Positions 1-12,282 of a stretch of 64,000 nt of DNA are shown in pieces; the first letter of the stretch is position 1, and each line of letters starts with the position of its first letter. The DNA is taken from positions 6,650,132-6,714,131 of the forward strand of contig JAJEKV010000022.1 of assembly GCA_021234155.1 (NCBI GenBank), written 5' to 3'. The notes beneath the pieces are model-generated. The model did not search any database and had not been told where the DNA came from. It was given only the letters and a program-made list of their open reading frames with translations. A program made the translations under genes and the position numbers. The stretch comes from Isoetes taiwanensis. Lineage: Eukaryota > Streptophyta > Lycopodiopsida > Isoetales > Isoetaceae.

Positions 1-1570
1 CTAGAGATTGTGAATGTGAAAGCTTCACGGTTTCTAGGATGGTTAAACACATACGAAATATATATGTTAAGATTGACACATCGAAATCCTTCCTATGAAA
101 GGATCTAGACCCATATCCTCTGAATAAAAGGGCTTGTTCATTTAAAAGGGGAGGAAAGATAAGATAAACGAAATTGTGCTATGGAAAGGATCGGAGGTTT
201 TTGCATGAGTTGTTTTAACTACGTTCAGAAAGTTCTTCAATGCTTTAGGATGTTACTTGCAATCTAGTAGAGGTATTCGGAAGTACAGATTGCGAGTAGC
301 ATAAGGGTATTTTAAGATGGAACAAGATGAGTAAGCCAGAAGTAACAAATATTTTTTAACTCTAAAAAGGTTGTGGATAGTATTAAGAAATTTTCTTAAT
401 AGGCACGTAACTAACTTTGAATAAAGGGATGTTATATGCAGACTTGATGCAGGTTAGGGTTATGAGTGAGACACCCATGCATCATTGCAAGTTGAGCTAT
501 ATGAAAATATCTAGACTTGTGGCATGCCCCTCATGGTGCAATAAAGTTGGGCTATGTATTATTAGCGTCTCCATGGATAACGGATTGCAAATATAGCTTG
601 GGATTAGATGTCCTGATGAGCCGGAGAAAAGTAGCAAGGCTATAGATGGAGGATGATATGCGTGCTTGATTTGGGAACCCAGAATATCCATATATATAAG
701 AATTCTTAAAGAGCATATGTTTGATGTTTTGAAAATTATTTGTATAGCACCTAATGGTTGTCATAGACTTGTTAAAACAGGGAAACAAGAAACCTGAGGG
801 TTGTAAACGATCTAGTGTGTTCGTGGACATTGCTTGAGGAGGCGGTATCCTACCTAACAACGATATGTAGAATGGTCAAAAGTAAGGACCATACTATTGA
901 AGGCATCAAATCTAGTTGGGGGTTAATTAGCATGCTAGAAACCATGATAACCCAAATATTAAAGCTTGCCTAGGAAAGATACATTATAAAGATCCCTACT
1001 GCTACCTTGGTTCCCTTGGTGTCTAGCAAATCGATTGAACCCTGTGCCAATCCAAAAACAAGTTTATGAAACATGCAAACATACGAGCTCACAATGAATG
1101 CGCACCATCTAGAGCGGCTGCACCAAGCTGAGGTAGTCGAATGCGCAACTTCTGGGGCTTGGGAATATCGAAGTGAGTTCACACAAACAATAAGGAGTTC
1201 AATTTGCATTTAGGATGCCCGTGCTGTAACCTTCACTCCCTTGTATGCCGTCAATGATTATATGTTCTTATGTTCAAATTTTAGGACCCTGGAATCTTCC
1301 TTTACATGCAATCCCAAGATCATAAAAGCTTCGCAGAGGATGAGTCCGAAGGAGCAGTTTCGATCCTTTTGTTTTGTCAGATTTTTCTCCAGAAGATCTC
1401 CAAAAAAAGATTTTTCCTCCAAAATAAGAAAGAAAGCTCCACGGTTAGCTTGTCTATGAGAAGTTTTAAAGGTAATTTATACTGTTCCATTCATCATCTA
1501 GTTACTCTTTTGAATTGCATTTTGAAGGAACCAAGAATTCCTCCTTTCATTGCCATTGGACTGATGTGTA
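1..1570. other. No recognisable gene
   Basis: AT-rich sequence with only short open frames and no motif I recognise. It precedes the PPR relic and may hold its former promoter. An open frame at 1306-1662 overlaps the PPR start in another frame and looks like chance. Confidence 0.4.
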
Positions 1571-4141
1571 ATGAAGTGCTTGTATGTTGCCAATACTATC
1601 TCAAGAACGGACACACTTTTGCAAGATCACAACCAGAAAGAAAATTCCTTTCATTTCTTTGAGAAAGGAAGTTTAAAAAACGACTCCGAATATGGTTTTA
1701 AGTTAAGATCCTGTGGCGCAAGCTCTAGTCTGGTGAAAGGGAAGTGGCTACATGCTGGCATTATAAAAAGTGGCCTTAGTCAGAGTTTAAATTTAGGAAT
1801 TGATCTTATTAATATGTATGGAAAATGTGGGAATGTGGCCGAAGCAGAAAATGTTTTTGATAGGATGTGTGAACGTGAAGTGGTATCATGGACTGGGTTG
1901 ATTGCCACATATGGGCAAAATGATCGATGGGAGGAAGCCTTTAAATTATATCAAATGATGCAGTTGGATAGAGTGCCACCAAACAACTTTACTTTTGTAG
2001 CAATTTTAGCTGTTTGCAGTAATTTGGGATGCATAAGTCATGGCAAGCTCATTCATGCCTGCGTCATGGGCAGGGGGATTCAATTGGATGCTTTTGTGGG
2101 CACTGCAGTTGCCACCATGTATATCAAATGTAAGAACCTAAAGGATGCACATATGGCATTTGAAACAATCCATGGCAAAAATCTGGTATCATGGACAGCC
2201 ATGATTGGTGCCTTTGCAGAAGAAGGTTGTGGGAGGTATGCCTTCCAACTGTTTCATCAAATGCAAGAGCAAGGCATATCACCAAACAAAGTTACATTGC
2301 TTAACATCCTTGACGCTTGTGCCAATTCCTGTACACTCTCAGAAGGTAAAATGATACATGCTTTAGCAATTAGTCACCAGTTTGAAGGTGATATTATGGT
2401 GGAAAGTAAACTTATAAGCATGTATGAAAACTGCATGAGCCTTATGGATGCACAGATGGTCTTTGATAGACTTGACAAAATAAATGTTGTATCATGGACT
2501 GTCATGATAAAGGCATATGTGCATCATGGACATGGAACGTTTGCTCTTAATCTCTTTCACGAAATTGGACGTGAAGGCATTGTGTTGAATAATGTCAGTT
2601 TTCTCACCATTCTTGGTGTATGTGCAAGCCCCTCTGGCCTTCCACATGGGAAATTGCTTCATGCACAATATAACAAAGGCAGTATGGAGTTGGATGTTAT
2701 TTTGGGTACTGCTCTTATTGATATGTATGGTAAGTGCAGTGATCTAGAGGGTGCATCAATGGTTTTCAGTATAGTGAACCAACTGAATGTTGTTTCATGG
2801 ACTGCAATGATTGCAGCTTGTGTTCAGGATGGGCATGGCACAGGCGCTTTTGAAATTTTCAGAATGATGCAACAGCAGCAGGTGAACCCAAACGAAATTA
2901 CCTACGTCAACATGATTGATGCGTCCAGCAGTCTATCTCACCTAGCAGCTGGAAAAGTTATACATGGGCATATTCTTGTTAAAGGATACGAGTCCAATCT
3001 ATATATAGGAAATGCATTAGTCAATATGTATAGTAAATGTGGGAGCCTACCTGATGCCTTTAAGGTGTTCTACAATATGCAGGAATGTTGCATTGTTTCA
3101 TGGACTGCCATCATCACAGCATGTGCATTGCATGAACATGGTGTTTATGCGATCCACTTATTCAAGTTAATGAGAAATGAACATATAGAAGCAAATGAGA
3201 TCACTTTTGTTAGCTTGTTAGATGCATGTTCCAGTTTGGGAGCCATAGGCCAAGGCAAATTTGTTCACGCATCTGTTATAGATAAAAGTGTGGACAACAT
3301 GCTGGTTGGAAGTGCACTCATCCGCATGTATGCTAGATGTGGAAGCCTGGAGGGTGCTAAACTGGCATTTAACAATGTTTTTGAGAGAAATCTTGTCTTG
3401 TGGACAACCATGATTGCTGGGTTTGCTGAAAATGATTGTGACAAAGAGGCCCTTCAACTTTTTGCACACATGGAGAGAAAAAATGACTCCAGACAAAGTG
3501 ACACTGATTAGCGTTCTTGATATTTGTGCTAGAATGGCCACCTTAGAGAAGGACAGACATATATGGGGTCTTGTTGTGAACAGTGGGGCTGACTTAGATA
3601 TTATTGCGTTGAATGCAGTAATTACTATGTATGGTAAGTGTGGAAAGCTAGAAGAGGCTTGTATAGAATTTAAACAATCTGTAGACGAGATTTAATTTTG
3701 TGGAATACTATTATTGTTATATGTGCGCAGCATGGGATCATAAAGGAGGTTTTAAGATTATTCCAACATATGCAACAAGAAAGCATCAAAGCAGATAGTG
3801 TAACATTTTTGAATGTCCTTTCTGCATGCAGTCATGCTGGCACTTTGAATGAAGGTTGTTATTTTTTTATTAGCATGCCAAATCTTGAAATTCAATAGAC
3901 AATGGACCATTATGCATGTTTTATTGATCTTCTTGGACGGGCAACAAAACTTGATGAAGCACATGATTTTGTTGAAAGCATGCCTATTGATCCAAGTACC
4001 ATGGCATGGATGTCAATGCTGTTGGCATGTACAATTAATAATGATGCACAAAGAGCAAAATATGCTGCAGAGGAACTACTTAAATTGGACATTGCATTGC
4101 ACATATCTAGAAATAAGATTATTGAGATGTCCTGTGTGTAA
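1571..4141 (+). pseudogene. PLS-class pentatricopeptide repeat protein, broken
   Basis: PPR proteins bind organellar RNA in mitochondria or plastids and guide editing, splicing or stability. The first open part (1571-3511, 646 residues) holds tandem P-L-S repeats, each with a MYGKCG-type L motif and a VVSWTAMI-type S motif; seven SWT/LWN motifs can be counted. The frame shifts at a run of six A near 3480 and continues to 3695. It shifts back at about 3696, meets a TAG at 3896-3898 exactly where the common HYACFIDLLGRA segment begins, and runs on to 4141. The last part reaches only the start of an E motif (AWMSMLLAC, AAEELLKLD) and then loses similarity, so no DYW domain remains. The gene is intronless, as is usual in the family. 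Two shifts, one stop and 3' truncation make it a pseudogene. The stop could in principle be CAG to TAG, but nuclear transcripts are not edited like organellar ones. The start is the first ATG after an in-frame stop; a clear transit peptide is not obvious. Confidence 0.88.
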
Positions 4142-4155
4142 ATGATCCTTCAATC

Positions 4156-4232
4156 AATCGCATAAATTTGCAAGAACCCATTAGAATGCCTTTTCCTTCC
4201 TTCAGGAAAGCAATCGCATAAATTTGCAAGAA
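4156..4232. repeat. 24-bp direct duplication downstream of PPR relic
   Basis: A 24-bp sequence beginning CAATCGCATAAATTTGCAAG occurs at about 4156-4179 and again at about 4209-4232, separated by about 29 bp. It sits just after the last PPR-like codon and may mark the event that removed the E/DYW end. Confidence 0.6.
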
Positions 4233-5105
4233 CTGATTACAATATGTATCCTCCTGCAGCAACTTATTGCGGGTTCACATGGCGTAGAAACATATCATGG
4301 CTGACTTCCAGCTGAATCAGCACTGAGGCAAACTTTCAGAGGTGCCTCACTAACACATAATGATAGACCTTATGAGGGATGAAACTTTTCAGCGGGCCAA
4401 AATTTTAGTGGTTCAGCACAGCGCCCGCCCATGGGATCCCAGCATTAAAAGATATCATTTAATGATCAGCTGGCTTTCAGGTTTTTGAGAGACTAGACAA
4501 ATAAATAACTCAGTGACCAGCAACAAAGCACCAAACATAATAGATGCTTAAGCAAGAATTCTTAAGCATGCAAGGCTTGAACAGCTGCACCATAACATAC
4601 TAATAAAAAGCCTAGAGCCTTGTGCTATTTTTTCATCTCTGATGTTCATGCATAATTCTGCTTTTATAGCATTCATCAATTTCTTCTGTCAGTTGCCGCG
4701 ACTAAAACATCAATTGAGAACATGGATTACAGCAACTTAAAATTGTAGAAATAAGGGTTCACCCTACAGATAGCGCTTTTGGAAATAACCAATGTCATCT
4801 ATGATGGTTTGTAATGTTATTGATAACTCAGAGGCCAATAGTAGAAAAATGTGCATGATCACACACATCATACATTGCTTTTTTAAGCTACCTGCAGCAA
4901 TGAACTTTTTGGTTCGGTCTTCCCATATTCAACTATATACACTGTTATCTAATATCCTGCTGACTGTATAATTGGAAAAAAAATCCTGTAAAATTTTATC
5001 CTCAAATGAGAGGAACTACCCTTCCCTTATAGGGAAATGGGTGGCTAATACAATCTGCAATCTGTCTTAGATGCGTGTTTGATTGATGTTTGCCATCAAA
5101 GGTTC
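4233..5105. other. Intergenic stretch between convergent genes
   Basis: No gene seen. The right part should contain the 3' untranslated region and poly(A) site of the minus-strand BTB-TAZ gene that ends at 5106. Confidence 0.4.
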
Positions 5106-7197
5106 TCAAATTTCCTGCTCCAATTTTGCAGACACAGCAGCTAAGGAAAATGTTTTGGATGTGCCTTTGGCAGCTGACACCTTGCTCACAAGCAACTTCC
5201 ATCTTGCTGCTTCCTTTCTTGTTTGTTGTCCAACTCTATCCTTGAAATGCCTGCATCATATTTACAGAATTAACGCCTACAAAGAATGCCACTAATAACA
5301 CAAACATCAGGATTTCAAGTGACTGACTTGCAAAGAGGAACACTGCATGAGTCATTTTCATGACACATTCTTGAGTGCAATTCAAGTAGCTGCCACATAC
5401 GTTTGCAATGGACACATCCTCCAGACACTTTCACCTTGCACCCAGCGAAGTGCCTTACCAAGGACTCAAGGCCTTTGCATGCAGCAAAACCACATGGAGC
5501 TTGTTTCTGACCGTCTAATGCTTTATCAAGGGGGCCAATAGTGCGACACCCATCCCTACACATATGAACAAGTGCCTCCATAGCATCAAAGAGCTGCTTA
5601 TATACCTTATCCTCCTCAGCTTTGCGAAGCTTCTCTTGTTTCCTCTAAGAACATAAAGGTGGTGAATTAGCTTTACCAACTGTAAACAAGATACTTGTCC
5701 AGACACAAGACAAAGATGTAAATTGCATAAATTACCGTATCAGCTTCGATAACAAGACCTACAAGCTCCTCTTCAAGTGCTTCATTTGTCTGCCTCATCG
5801 CACTCCATGCCTCGGACTTTGCTACAGCTTTAAATTCTCTGATAATCAGGCGTAAACAGATCACATTCAAGCGCGGCGCATCACATAGCCTTGCTAGTTG
5901 CAAAAGATCAATGACATTCTCAGTAGTAAGAATTTTATGCTCCAATTCATCACTGCAGATCCTTTTCAGATAAGGAATGGAGTATACATGTGACAACGTC
6001 AACAAGTGAAAGGCATATTTCTTCATGTCATCATTCTCAAACCTGAAACAGGAACAATACTTGCATATAAAACATAATCAACTAAGTTTATACAATAATG
6101 GACAATTGAATTGAGCAATGACAGACAAAGAGTAGCACAGTTTTTCTCCCACCTAGGTTATTCCACCGTTGTTAAAATCACATGAAATACATTAAGCAAC
6201 CATCTTCCACTTTCTTAAAAGCAGTACGTTGAAGCAAATAGAAAACATTATGGCTTTCTGCGGCATATACATCCCAGAAGATGATCTGCTCGAAGATTTT
6301 CTTTATTTGCACAAAGGGAAAGCACCAATCCTGTCTTAGTGGCAAATCCAGTCTGCTGTGTTGGCAGTAGCATCTAACTATATCCGCCGCATTATATGCA
6401 CTAAAACTTGGTGTTTTCTTTGTATTTTCTTATGAGCAATACATGGAGGCCTCTAACTGCACAGTTTAAATAAGCATGGGCATGTCTCTTTGCTAAGCTT
6501 AATTTTTTGTGAAAGCAGCAATGTAGGAACTTATAAACAGTAAGTAGGTATTAATTACCTTGAAGAATAGAGAAACCGAATGAAAGCTTTGACAGCCCCA
6601 TGAGGAACCCCCAGTATTGAAATCACGTATCTTTGATGTTTTTTGGATTTGCCTTCTTCAAGCAGATTTCCCAATACTGTTGAACTGGCAGACTGCAATA
6701 CAAATACAAATTTTTCAAATACAGAATTATAAGAGACACATACCAGATTGTTTTGAAACACAGATTTTACTGACCAGTACAAAATAATGTGCTGATATAA
6801 CACCTGAATCTTCAGTTCGAACAGAGACATCAGCACCCAATCCTTCTAAAAATAAGCGGTCCCATGTCTCAACAGTATCTTTAAGAACACAGAAACCTGC
6901 TTTATTGCTGCATGCTTTATGTGACCAGAGCACCGAATGAAAATCTTCATGGCGCCTTTTTGGAATCAATGGTGGGTTTGGGACAACTGATGACTTTGCA
7001 TTATATGGCACATCTATAAACTTCAGTGTCGGACTTCCATCTTCCTGTGGATCGTCTATAGACTCTTTTGATATTGAAGATTTTCTAGAAAGCGGTGGGG
7101 ATGTTTGAAGTGGTGGGGACTTTGCCAGTCCAGATGATTTCTTTTCTTCAAGGATGTCCATACCCATGATGATATGCTCAGATAGACATAGAAACAA
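5106..7197 (-). CDS. BTB/POZ and TAZ zinc-finger domain protein (BT family), five exons
   Basis: Exons on the minus strand are 7197-6775, 6692-6559, 6042-5736, 5644-5328 and 5250-5106, all with GT-AG introns. The joined reading frame is 1326 nt including the stop, giving 441 residues, and phases match at every junction. An N-terminal Ser/Pro-rich stretch is followed by a BTB/POZ domain at about 112-195 (GADVSV, then AHYFVL joined to [14 protein letters not shown]). Next is a BACK-like helical region to about 285 ([14 protein letters not shown]). The TAZ zinc finger lies at about 311-394 ([49 protein letters not shown]). The basic C-terminus (WKLLVSKV) matches the calmodulin-binding end known in the family. 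Plant BT proteins act as CUL3 E3-ligase adaptors and bind bromodomain proteins and calmodulin; in Arabidopsis they affect gametophyte development, nitrate and sugar responses. A start at 7167 (MGMDILEE) is equally possible. This is the only gene here that looks intact. Confidence 0.92.
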
Positions 7198-7714
7198 TCT
7201 TTAGTATAATTAAGCAAAAGTGTAAACAGTCTATGTGTATTTCAAGTCTTCGCTAGAAGGTGAGGCCATAATGCACAAGAAGAGGGTTGCTTCTGTGGGT
7301 AACCATTTTCAGTATTGACTTTCTAGTGCTTACCGACAACGCTAATCCTTCAAACAGAAGTTAGATTCAACCAAGAATTGCACAGTTGAGGTAGTTTTGT
7401 CCTCAACCAGTTCCTTATGAAAGTCCGGAATTAAGAAGACATCACAGATCTAGACCCAATATCATGTTCGCAATTCCGTTGCACTTGTCTTTCATAGAGT
7501 AACTGCAAAAAGTTATTTCCACCAACCAAGCCTATATATCGGGTGAATGGAGTTGCAGGAATTCAATTGGATCAATAACAGAACAGTATATACAAATGGA
7601 GCTCAGAACTTGAACAGAAGCTTGTTTTAGCAAGAACAACGGCCGCAAGTCTTTGAAAAAGGATTCTGGACAGAGAGAATAAATGCGAGGAAGAAAAACA
7701 CGGAAACGGCTGGG

Positions 7715-7724
7715 GGTTTATAAG
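7715..7724 (-). promoter_or_regulatory. Candidate TATA box of the BTB-TAZ gene
   Basis: On the minus strand the sequence reads CTTATAAACC, followed about 30 bp downstream by a pyrimidine-rich patch (TTTTTCTTCCTCGC), as in many plant core promoters. It lies about 520 bp upstream of the start codon, leaving room for a 5' leader that may contain an intron. Confidence 0.45.
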
Positions 7725-7894
7725 GAGCTTTACTAATTCGGGTAGCGGGAGAGATTATCAGGCCATGCCCAAGGCATCGCCGTAATAATTCCTCAGAGCT
7801 GCTGGCTATGGCAGAAGGTTTGGCGCCAAAAAAGGCCGGCCAATGGGACGGACTTTTTGGCGTTCGCTTCAATGCCCAATTCATCGTGGCCATC

Positions 7895-7900
7895 CACGTG
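7895..7900. promoter_or_regulatory. G-box CACGTG upstream of BTB-TAZ gene
   Basis: A perfect CACGTG lies about 170 bp upstream of the candidate TATA box. G-boxes bind bZIP and bHLH factors in light, sugar and abscisic acid responses, which fits known regulation of BT genes. Function here is inference. Confidence 0.4.
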
Positions 7901-7988
7901 TACATCTGCTACAATCGAAACCGCTAAAAGTATCGGCGAGGAGCCGTTTAGGGCCGTTTGGAAGGGTCTGCTAAATCTAGTTGGGCAA

Positions 7989-8029
7989 TTTTTTTTATTT
8001 TTTCTTTTTCTTTTTCTTTTTCTTTTTTT
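7989..8029 (+). repeat. (TTTTTC)n pyrimidine microsatellite
   Basis: A T-rich run with regular C interruptions (CTTTTT repeated about four times). It marks the distal edge of the BTB-TAZ promoter region. The following 700 bp to about 8740 hold no recognisable gene. Confidence 0.7.
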
Positions 8030-8741
8030 GCACTTTTATTTATTTGCTTACAATTAATCAGACTTGTGTCCAAATACCTTAGTGTATCTTTTATATTCAC
8101 TTAAATTCAATTCAACTCAATTCCAATCTTTTACAAGAAGTTCAATCCATAGGTTTCGCGTTGCTCACATGTTACTTGTTTTGCAAATATGTAACATACG
8201 TGTTTACAATTTTTTCCACATAGAGCATATTTCTCATCTTGTGGTGCGTGCAAATTCTCTGGTCTTTTCAAGCTCCCCCAATTAGACCATTCTGAACCCG
8301 ACAATATGACAAATCAAACCCTGTCCTCCACCTCAGCTGGCCCTGCATTCCATTCCACCACTCTCTCGTCAGCACGATGACACACACTTCCCATCCACAA
8401 ACTCAACCTCACCTGCCAAATGCTCAATCATACACAGGTGTCATGCCAATCCTCCATCAAGTAGAAGGTTCTATCTCTGCATGAGATTTAGGCCACAACC
8501 TATGGTGGGGCTGCTTTTATATCTGCCCATGAGGTTGGTTTTATATCTTCCTCTGACTTCCTAGCTCCTACAATTTATCATGGAACAAGTTGGGCAAGTT
8601 GTCATGTGTCTTGCAAAAATTCATATTGAATATATTATTATATGAGCTGACCTGACCAAGCAATTGTATTTTGTTTATGATCACTATGGAGCCCTTGCAA
8701 TAATTCATCCATCACCTGCTCCAGAGGGATGCTTATTCCCT

Positions 8742-8791
8742 TCATGATATGATATGATATGATATCAGCCACTTCGAGGTGGCTTTACACG
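8742..8791 (-). repeat. Possible retroposon 3' tail (ATATC repeats)
   Basis: Read on the minus strand, a short hairpin (AGCCACCTCGAAGTGGCT) is followed directly by ATATC repeats. The layout, a small hairpin followed by a pentanucleotide tail, resembles the tails at 9866, 57545 and 58195. The flanking body is not recognisable, so this is tentative. Confidence 0.35.
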
Positions 8792-9466
8792 ATCAAATCC
8801 TTTAAGTGCAATTAGTCATCTTCATCTATAGCATAAGATTGCTCACCCACAACGTATTTATTTAGGGGATTTGCTTATCCATACAAAAATTTATTTTTCG
8901 TACACGAATACAGCTCCTAGTCTAGTAGATAGCTCCTAGACTTCCATACAACACGTTTGATGAACTTTTAATTCAACACGCCTTTGATAAAGTTCTAGTT
9001 TTACAAAATTGAGTATATGGCACGAAGACGTTTCTTACATCTAATCGACAAAACCATAGGACCTGATGGCCATATTTATTTTATCACTTGGGCGGTTGAG
9101 CCATATCAATTGTCATTTTTTTAATATCAACCAACCGGCCTAATACGTCACTTCAAAGATAGCCTAAATGGTGAGGAAGAAATTCCCATCTTGCACTATG
9201 TGACAAATTCGGACTTTGTCGCTGCTCCAGATTTAAGGCAGTTTTTAAAGACCGAAAGTGTGTTCCAGTTGAATGTCTCGTACGAAAAAAAAAAAATGCA
9301 ATCTCGTCTTTTATGAGCGTGTGATTTATAATCAATCGGCATTTTCCTGTTGGGCTTGTTCGACAAAACGGATCGCTTTTTACATGGTCAGAAACTAATA
9401 CTGACATTGTGCCATTTTTTTGGTGCCGTCCCTTTGTAGCCATTCATTGTCCAAATATTGTCTAAT

Positions 9467-9553
9467 CGTTTATTCTCTTAGAATATGTTGTTCTAGAATA
9501 TTTTAGTATGTCGTTTATTCTCTTAGAATATTGTTCTAGAATATTTTAGTATG
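9467..9553. repeat. Tandem duplication of about 44 bp
   Basis: The units 9467-9510 and 9512-9553 both begin CGTTTATTCTCTTAGAATAT and end TTTTAGTATG. They differ by a small indel. The surrounding sequence is otherwise featureless and A/T-rich. Confidence 0.75.
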
Positions 9554-9748
9554 CCTTTGGGATATCTTGATGTTTTTTCTAGATTGTGACATTTAAGTGG
9601 TGTGGTTTTCCTTTTTATAAAGGAAAATGTTGATTCATGCTTAAAACGTAAACTCATATACTAAATAAAAGAGAACGTGTATTAACTATTACTCGGATCA
9701 GGGTTGCAAATTTAAGGTTTGTCCATACTTTCTTTTTGAAGGGCAAAG

Positions 9749-9856
9749 ATACTTTCAAAGTGCATGGCATGTTTTAAGGCGAAGATTTTTCTTAATGTAA
9801 CCATACTTTCAAAGTGCATGGCATGTTTTAAGGTAAAGATTTTTCTTAATGTAATC
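9749..9856. repeat. Tandem duplication of 54 bp
   Basis: The units 9749-9802 and 9803-9856 both start ATACTTTCAAAGTGCATGGC and differ at only a few positions. The duplication immediately precedes the retroposon tail at 9866. Confidence 0.8.
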
Positions 9857-9865
9857 AACAATGCA

Positions 9866-9930
9866 CGCCCATAACCCGTTGGGTTCCCGTGGACGTAAAA
9901 ATTCTTATCTTATCTTATCTTATCTTTCTT
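9866..9930 (+). mobile_element. 3' end of a non-LTR retroposon (LINE or SINE) with TTATC tail
   Basis: A small hairpin (AACCCGTTGGGTT) is followed by CCCGTGGACGTAAAAATTC and then at least four TTATC units. The same core (CGTGGACG then TAAAAA) ends the LINE at 58195 and the tail at 57545, so this is probably a heavily 5'-truncated copy of that family or a SINE using its tail. Confidence 0.55.
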
Positions 9931-10354
9931 TCTAAGTTAGGAATAGTCAATAGAAACTTTTGAATTGTGTGCTGCCAAATTATTTCAATATGAGATTAAC
10001 AAGAGGGAATATAGTCAAGCATAACCATGGAACAAAATATACCTATACAGTTTATCACCATTGAGGATGTTACTGAAGGACTAAGTAAGCTGTCATTGCA
10101 AATGGTTATATTGAAATGAGCTAGTAACAAACCAGTGGAAGCCATTACAAAAATGTTAATTGCTACTATATGGGTAAGGTTTTTTCTTTTTTTACAATAT
10201 ACTATCATGAACAAGATCAAGATACATAAAGAGGGACCGTGACATGGGTTTGAAAATCTAGAAGATGAAATAGTCCACTAAAAAAAACCACCCTTTCATA
10301 GTGCATAATCAAACTCCTTGTTCCAGCTTGAGGCATTTAATGTCCTCATCACAA

Positions 10355-10897
10355 TCAACATGTTCTACCACATCCAAATGTAAGAGACATCATATTATCA
10401 TACCATCGAATAGTACGAGGTGGTAGGCTCATGACATGACATAACAGACTTCTTTCTAGCCGCCCTCTTCCAATTGACATGTTGTCATGACCTTTAGAGC
10501 ATGGAAGATTAAGTCCAGTAGCCAAAATAACCACAAAAGCATGAGCAGAAGAAACATCAACATGGAGAGTAGAAGGAACACTAGGTGCAGCTGAGGGTGC
10601 TAAGAGCAACCCCATCAAAACTGGAGGTAGAGCATTTTCAATAGCCGAGCAATGCAAAACAACTGGCAAAGGTTGATCATGAATAGATGAAGAAACAATA
10701 ATGGTACCTTGAACCTGAGAAGAAATAGGAGGTTGAAAAAAATGCTTGAAAAGCACGAGGGCATGATGAAAGCCAGCAAAGACCTCCTTATCAAGAAATA
10801 CAGATTGATCCCTCTGGTATGTAAAGCCTACCGAGGATCTTAACGGGCTAGGCCTGATGGCTTGCCACTGAGTGTGGGCAAGGCATGGGCTCGACAC
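10355..10897 (-). other. Uncharacterised open frame, 180 residues
   Basis: A single open frame without motif I recognise. It overlaps the start of the LTR remnant at 10830, so its first residues fall inside an LTR. It may be chance or the end of an older element. I see no splice sites or promoter that support it. Confidence 0.15.
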
Positions 10898-11552
10898 CTC
10901 TTGGCTGATGCGTCACCTTCAATGGGGTTCAGGTCGTAGACGAGTAGTGGCTCTCTAGCTGCCTGTGATGGGCATGCACACCTTTGGAGGGAGTGATCTC
11001 CTCCTGCCTCATCGGGACTGGGGAGATGCAACCCAAGAGTAGCCCATTTGGCTATGCACACGGCAGACTACGGTCCAATCCCAAGACTTATCAGCCTATT
11101 CTGCAAAGTATGCACAAGAGGGGCGGATGGACGGACTACCCAACGGCCATGTTCCTATGCCAACCCAATCCATTGCCATGAACTTCGTCTGCAGTGACTT
11201 CTGGAGACCCAAGCCGTCAGTTGATCCCCATGAGTCTGAGCCTTGAGTAGAGTTTTCCTTATGTTGATGTTACTGATGTTGTTACAGATGTTATGTATGA
11301 CGAGTCACCCTTCGAGGTGGAACTATGTATATTTGATGTCATGTGCTCATGTTTATTTACACTTCCACAACTAGGATGATCCCGAGGGAGATGGGATGAA
11401 TGACACGTCCATTCTTTCCCATCGATTCCTTGTCAGACAACAAGGGATTGGTGCCAGGTGGACGACCTCTGTCGGCTTGTGCGTAGCAGAGGGATGTAAC
11501 TCCGGCTTCTTATACAATGGGAACATCGTATATGAAGTAGGGGACGTCAGAG
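10830..11552 (+). mobile_element. 5'-truncated LTR of element B
   Basis: The sequence aligns by eye, with many substitutions and indels, to the last half of the LTR at 13538-15095. Shared landmarks are GGGCTCGACA, GTGATCTCCTCCT, GGGGCGGATGGA, CCCTTCGAGGTGG, GATGTCATGTGCTCATGTTT and GGGATGAATGACACG. It ends GACGTCAGAG beside a primer-binding site. The first half of the LTR is not visible. Divergence from copy A shows that B is older or a sister subfamily. Confidence 0.85.
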
Positions 11553-11564
11553 TGGTATCAGAGC
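11553..11564 (+). promoter_or_regulatory. Primer-binding site of element B (initiator tRNA-Met type)
   Basis: TGGTATCAGAGC follows the LTR end directly. This 12-mer is the standard plant retrotransposon site complementary to the 3' end of initiator tRNA-Met, where minus-strand DNA synthesis begins. It fixes element B on the plus strand. Confidence 0.9.
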
Positions 11565-11779
11565 AATGTTCTTGGTGGACCAAGATCGAGCACTGGCCAA
11601 TTCCCGAGTAGTACTAATAGTCTAGATCTTCAGTCTTGGGGATGGCAACCCAAGCATGAACCTTGAAAATGGGGAAATTTTTTTCCTCATCTTAGAATAC
11701 TAAGCTAAGCTAATAGTTAATAGAAGTATAACTCAAAAAACCTTGAAACCTGAAAATTTTGGCTATGAGAGAGTGACCC

Positions 11780-11842
11780 CTCACAGAGTGTGCCTAGACC
11801 TTTAGCTAAAATTTAGCTCGAGGCTCTCGCGCACTATGTGAG
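11780..11842 (+). other. Nested hairpin B-h1 in retrotransposon leader
   Basis: The outer arms CTCACAGAGTGTGC and GCGCACTATGTGAG pair with a few mismatches; the inner arms TTTAGCTAAA and TTTAGCTC also pair. Its layout is shared with 11993, 24309 and three copies in element A. Confidence 0.65.
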
Positions 11843-11992
11843 TGTTTGACCATGATTCACCCAGAAAGATGCATAATTAGAGTAATTTGATAGCATAAGG
11901 TAGTTTAGAATCCGATTTTAAGCTAGGAAAAAATGTCAAACCCCTAAGAAAGTGTCTAAAAAACATAAAATAGAGTAAAAAAAGAGTGACCC

Positions 11993-12055
11993 CTCACAGA
12001 GTGCGCCTGGGGCCCTAGCTAAAATTTAGCTCAACCCTCTTGGATGCTGTGTGAG
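11993..12055 (+). other. Nested hairpin B-h2 in retrotransposon leader
   Basis: Second copy of the nested hairpin: outer arm CTCACAGAGTGCGC, inner CTAGCTAAAATTTAGCT, closing arm GCTGTGTGAG. The 3' outer arm has decayed relative to the copy at 24309. It lies about 230 bp upstream of the histone-like ATG. Confidence 0.6.
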
Positions 12056-12282
12056 TGGTGGCAGTGAATTTTATCTAAGAGAATCAAATATTTTAATCCA
12101 GCAAACACTAATGTTTTAAATAATGGGATAACATGAAAATTGCAGGTCGAAACCCTAAAACTCACAGACCTATAAATAGACATTTAGGGTTCCTCATTCT
12201 CACCATACTCCTTCAACTTGTTGTGCTCCGACCAACAAGGCAATTTTTAGGCGCTCGGAAGGTGATCAGACTATTTCAAAAT

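Noticed and set aside
970-1209. Minus-strand 79-residue frame as a copia fragment
   Set aside because: No RNase H or integrase motif could be matched; it looks like chance.
7627-7905. An upstream coding exon of the BTB-TAZ gene
   Set aside because: The 92-residue frame has no family similarity and overlaps the TATA-like box and G-box, so leader or promoter is more likely.
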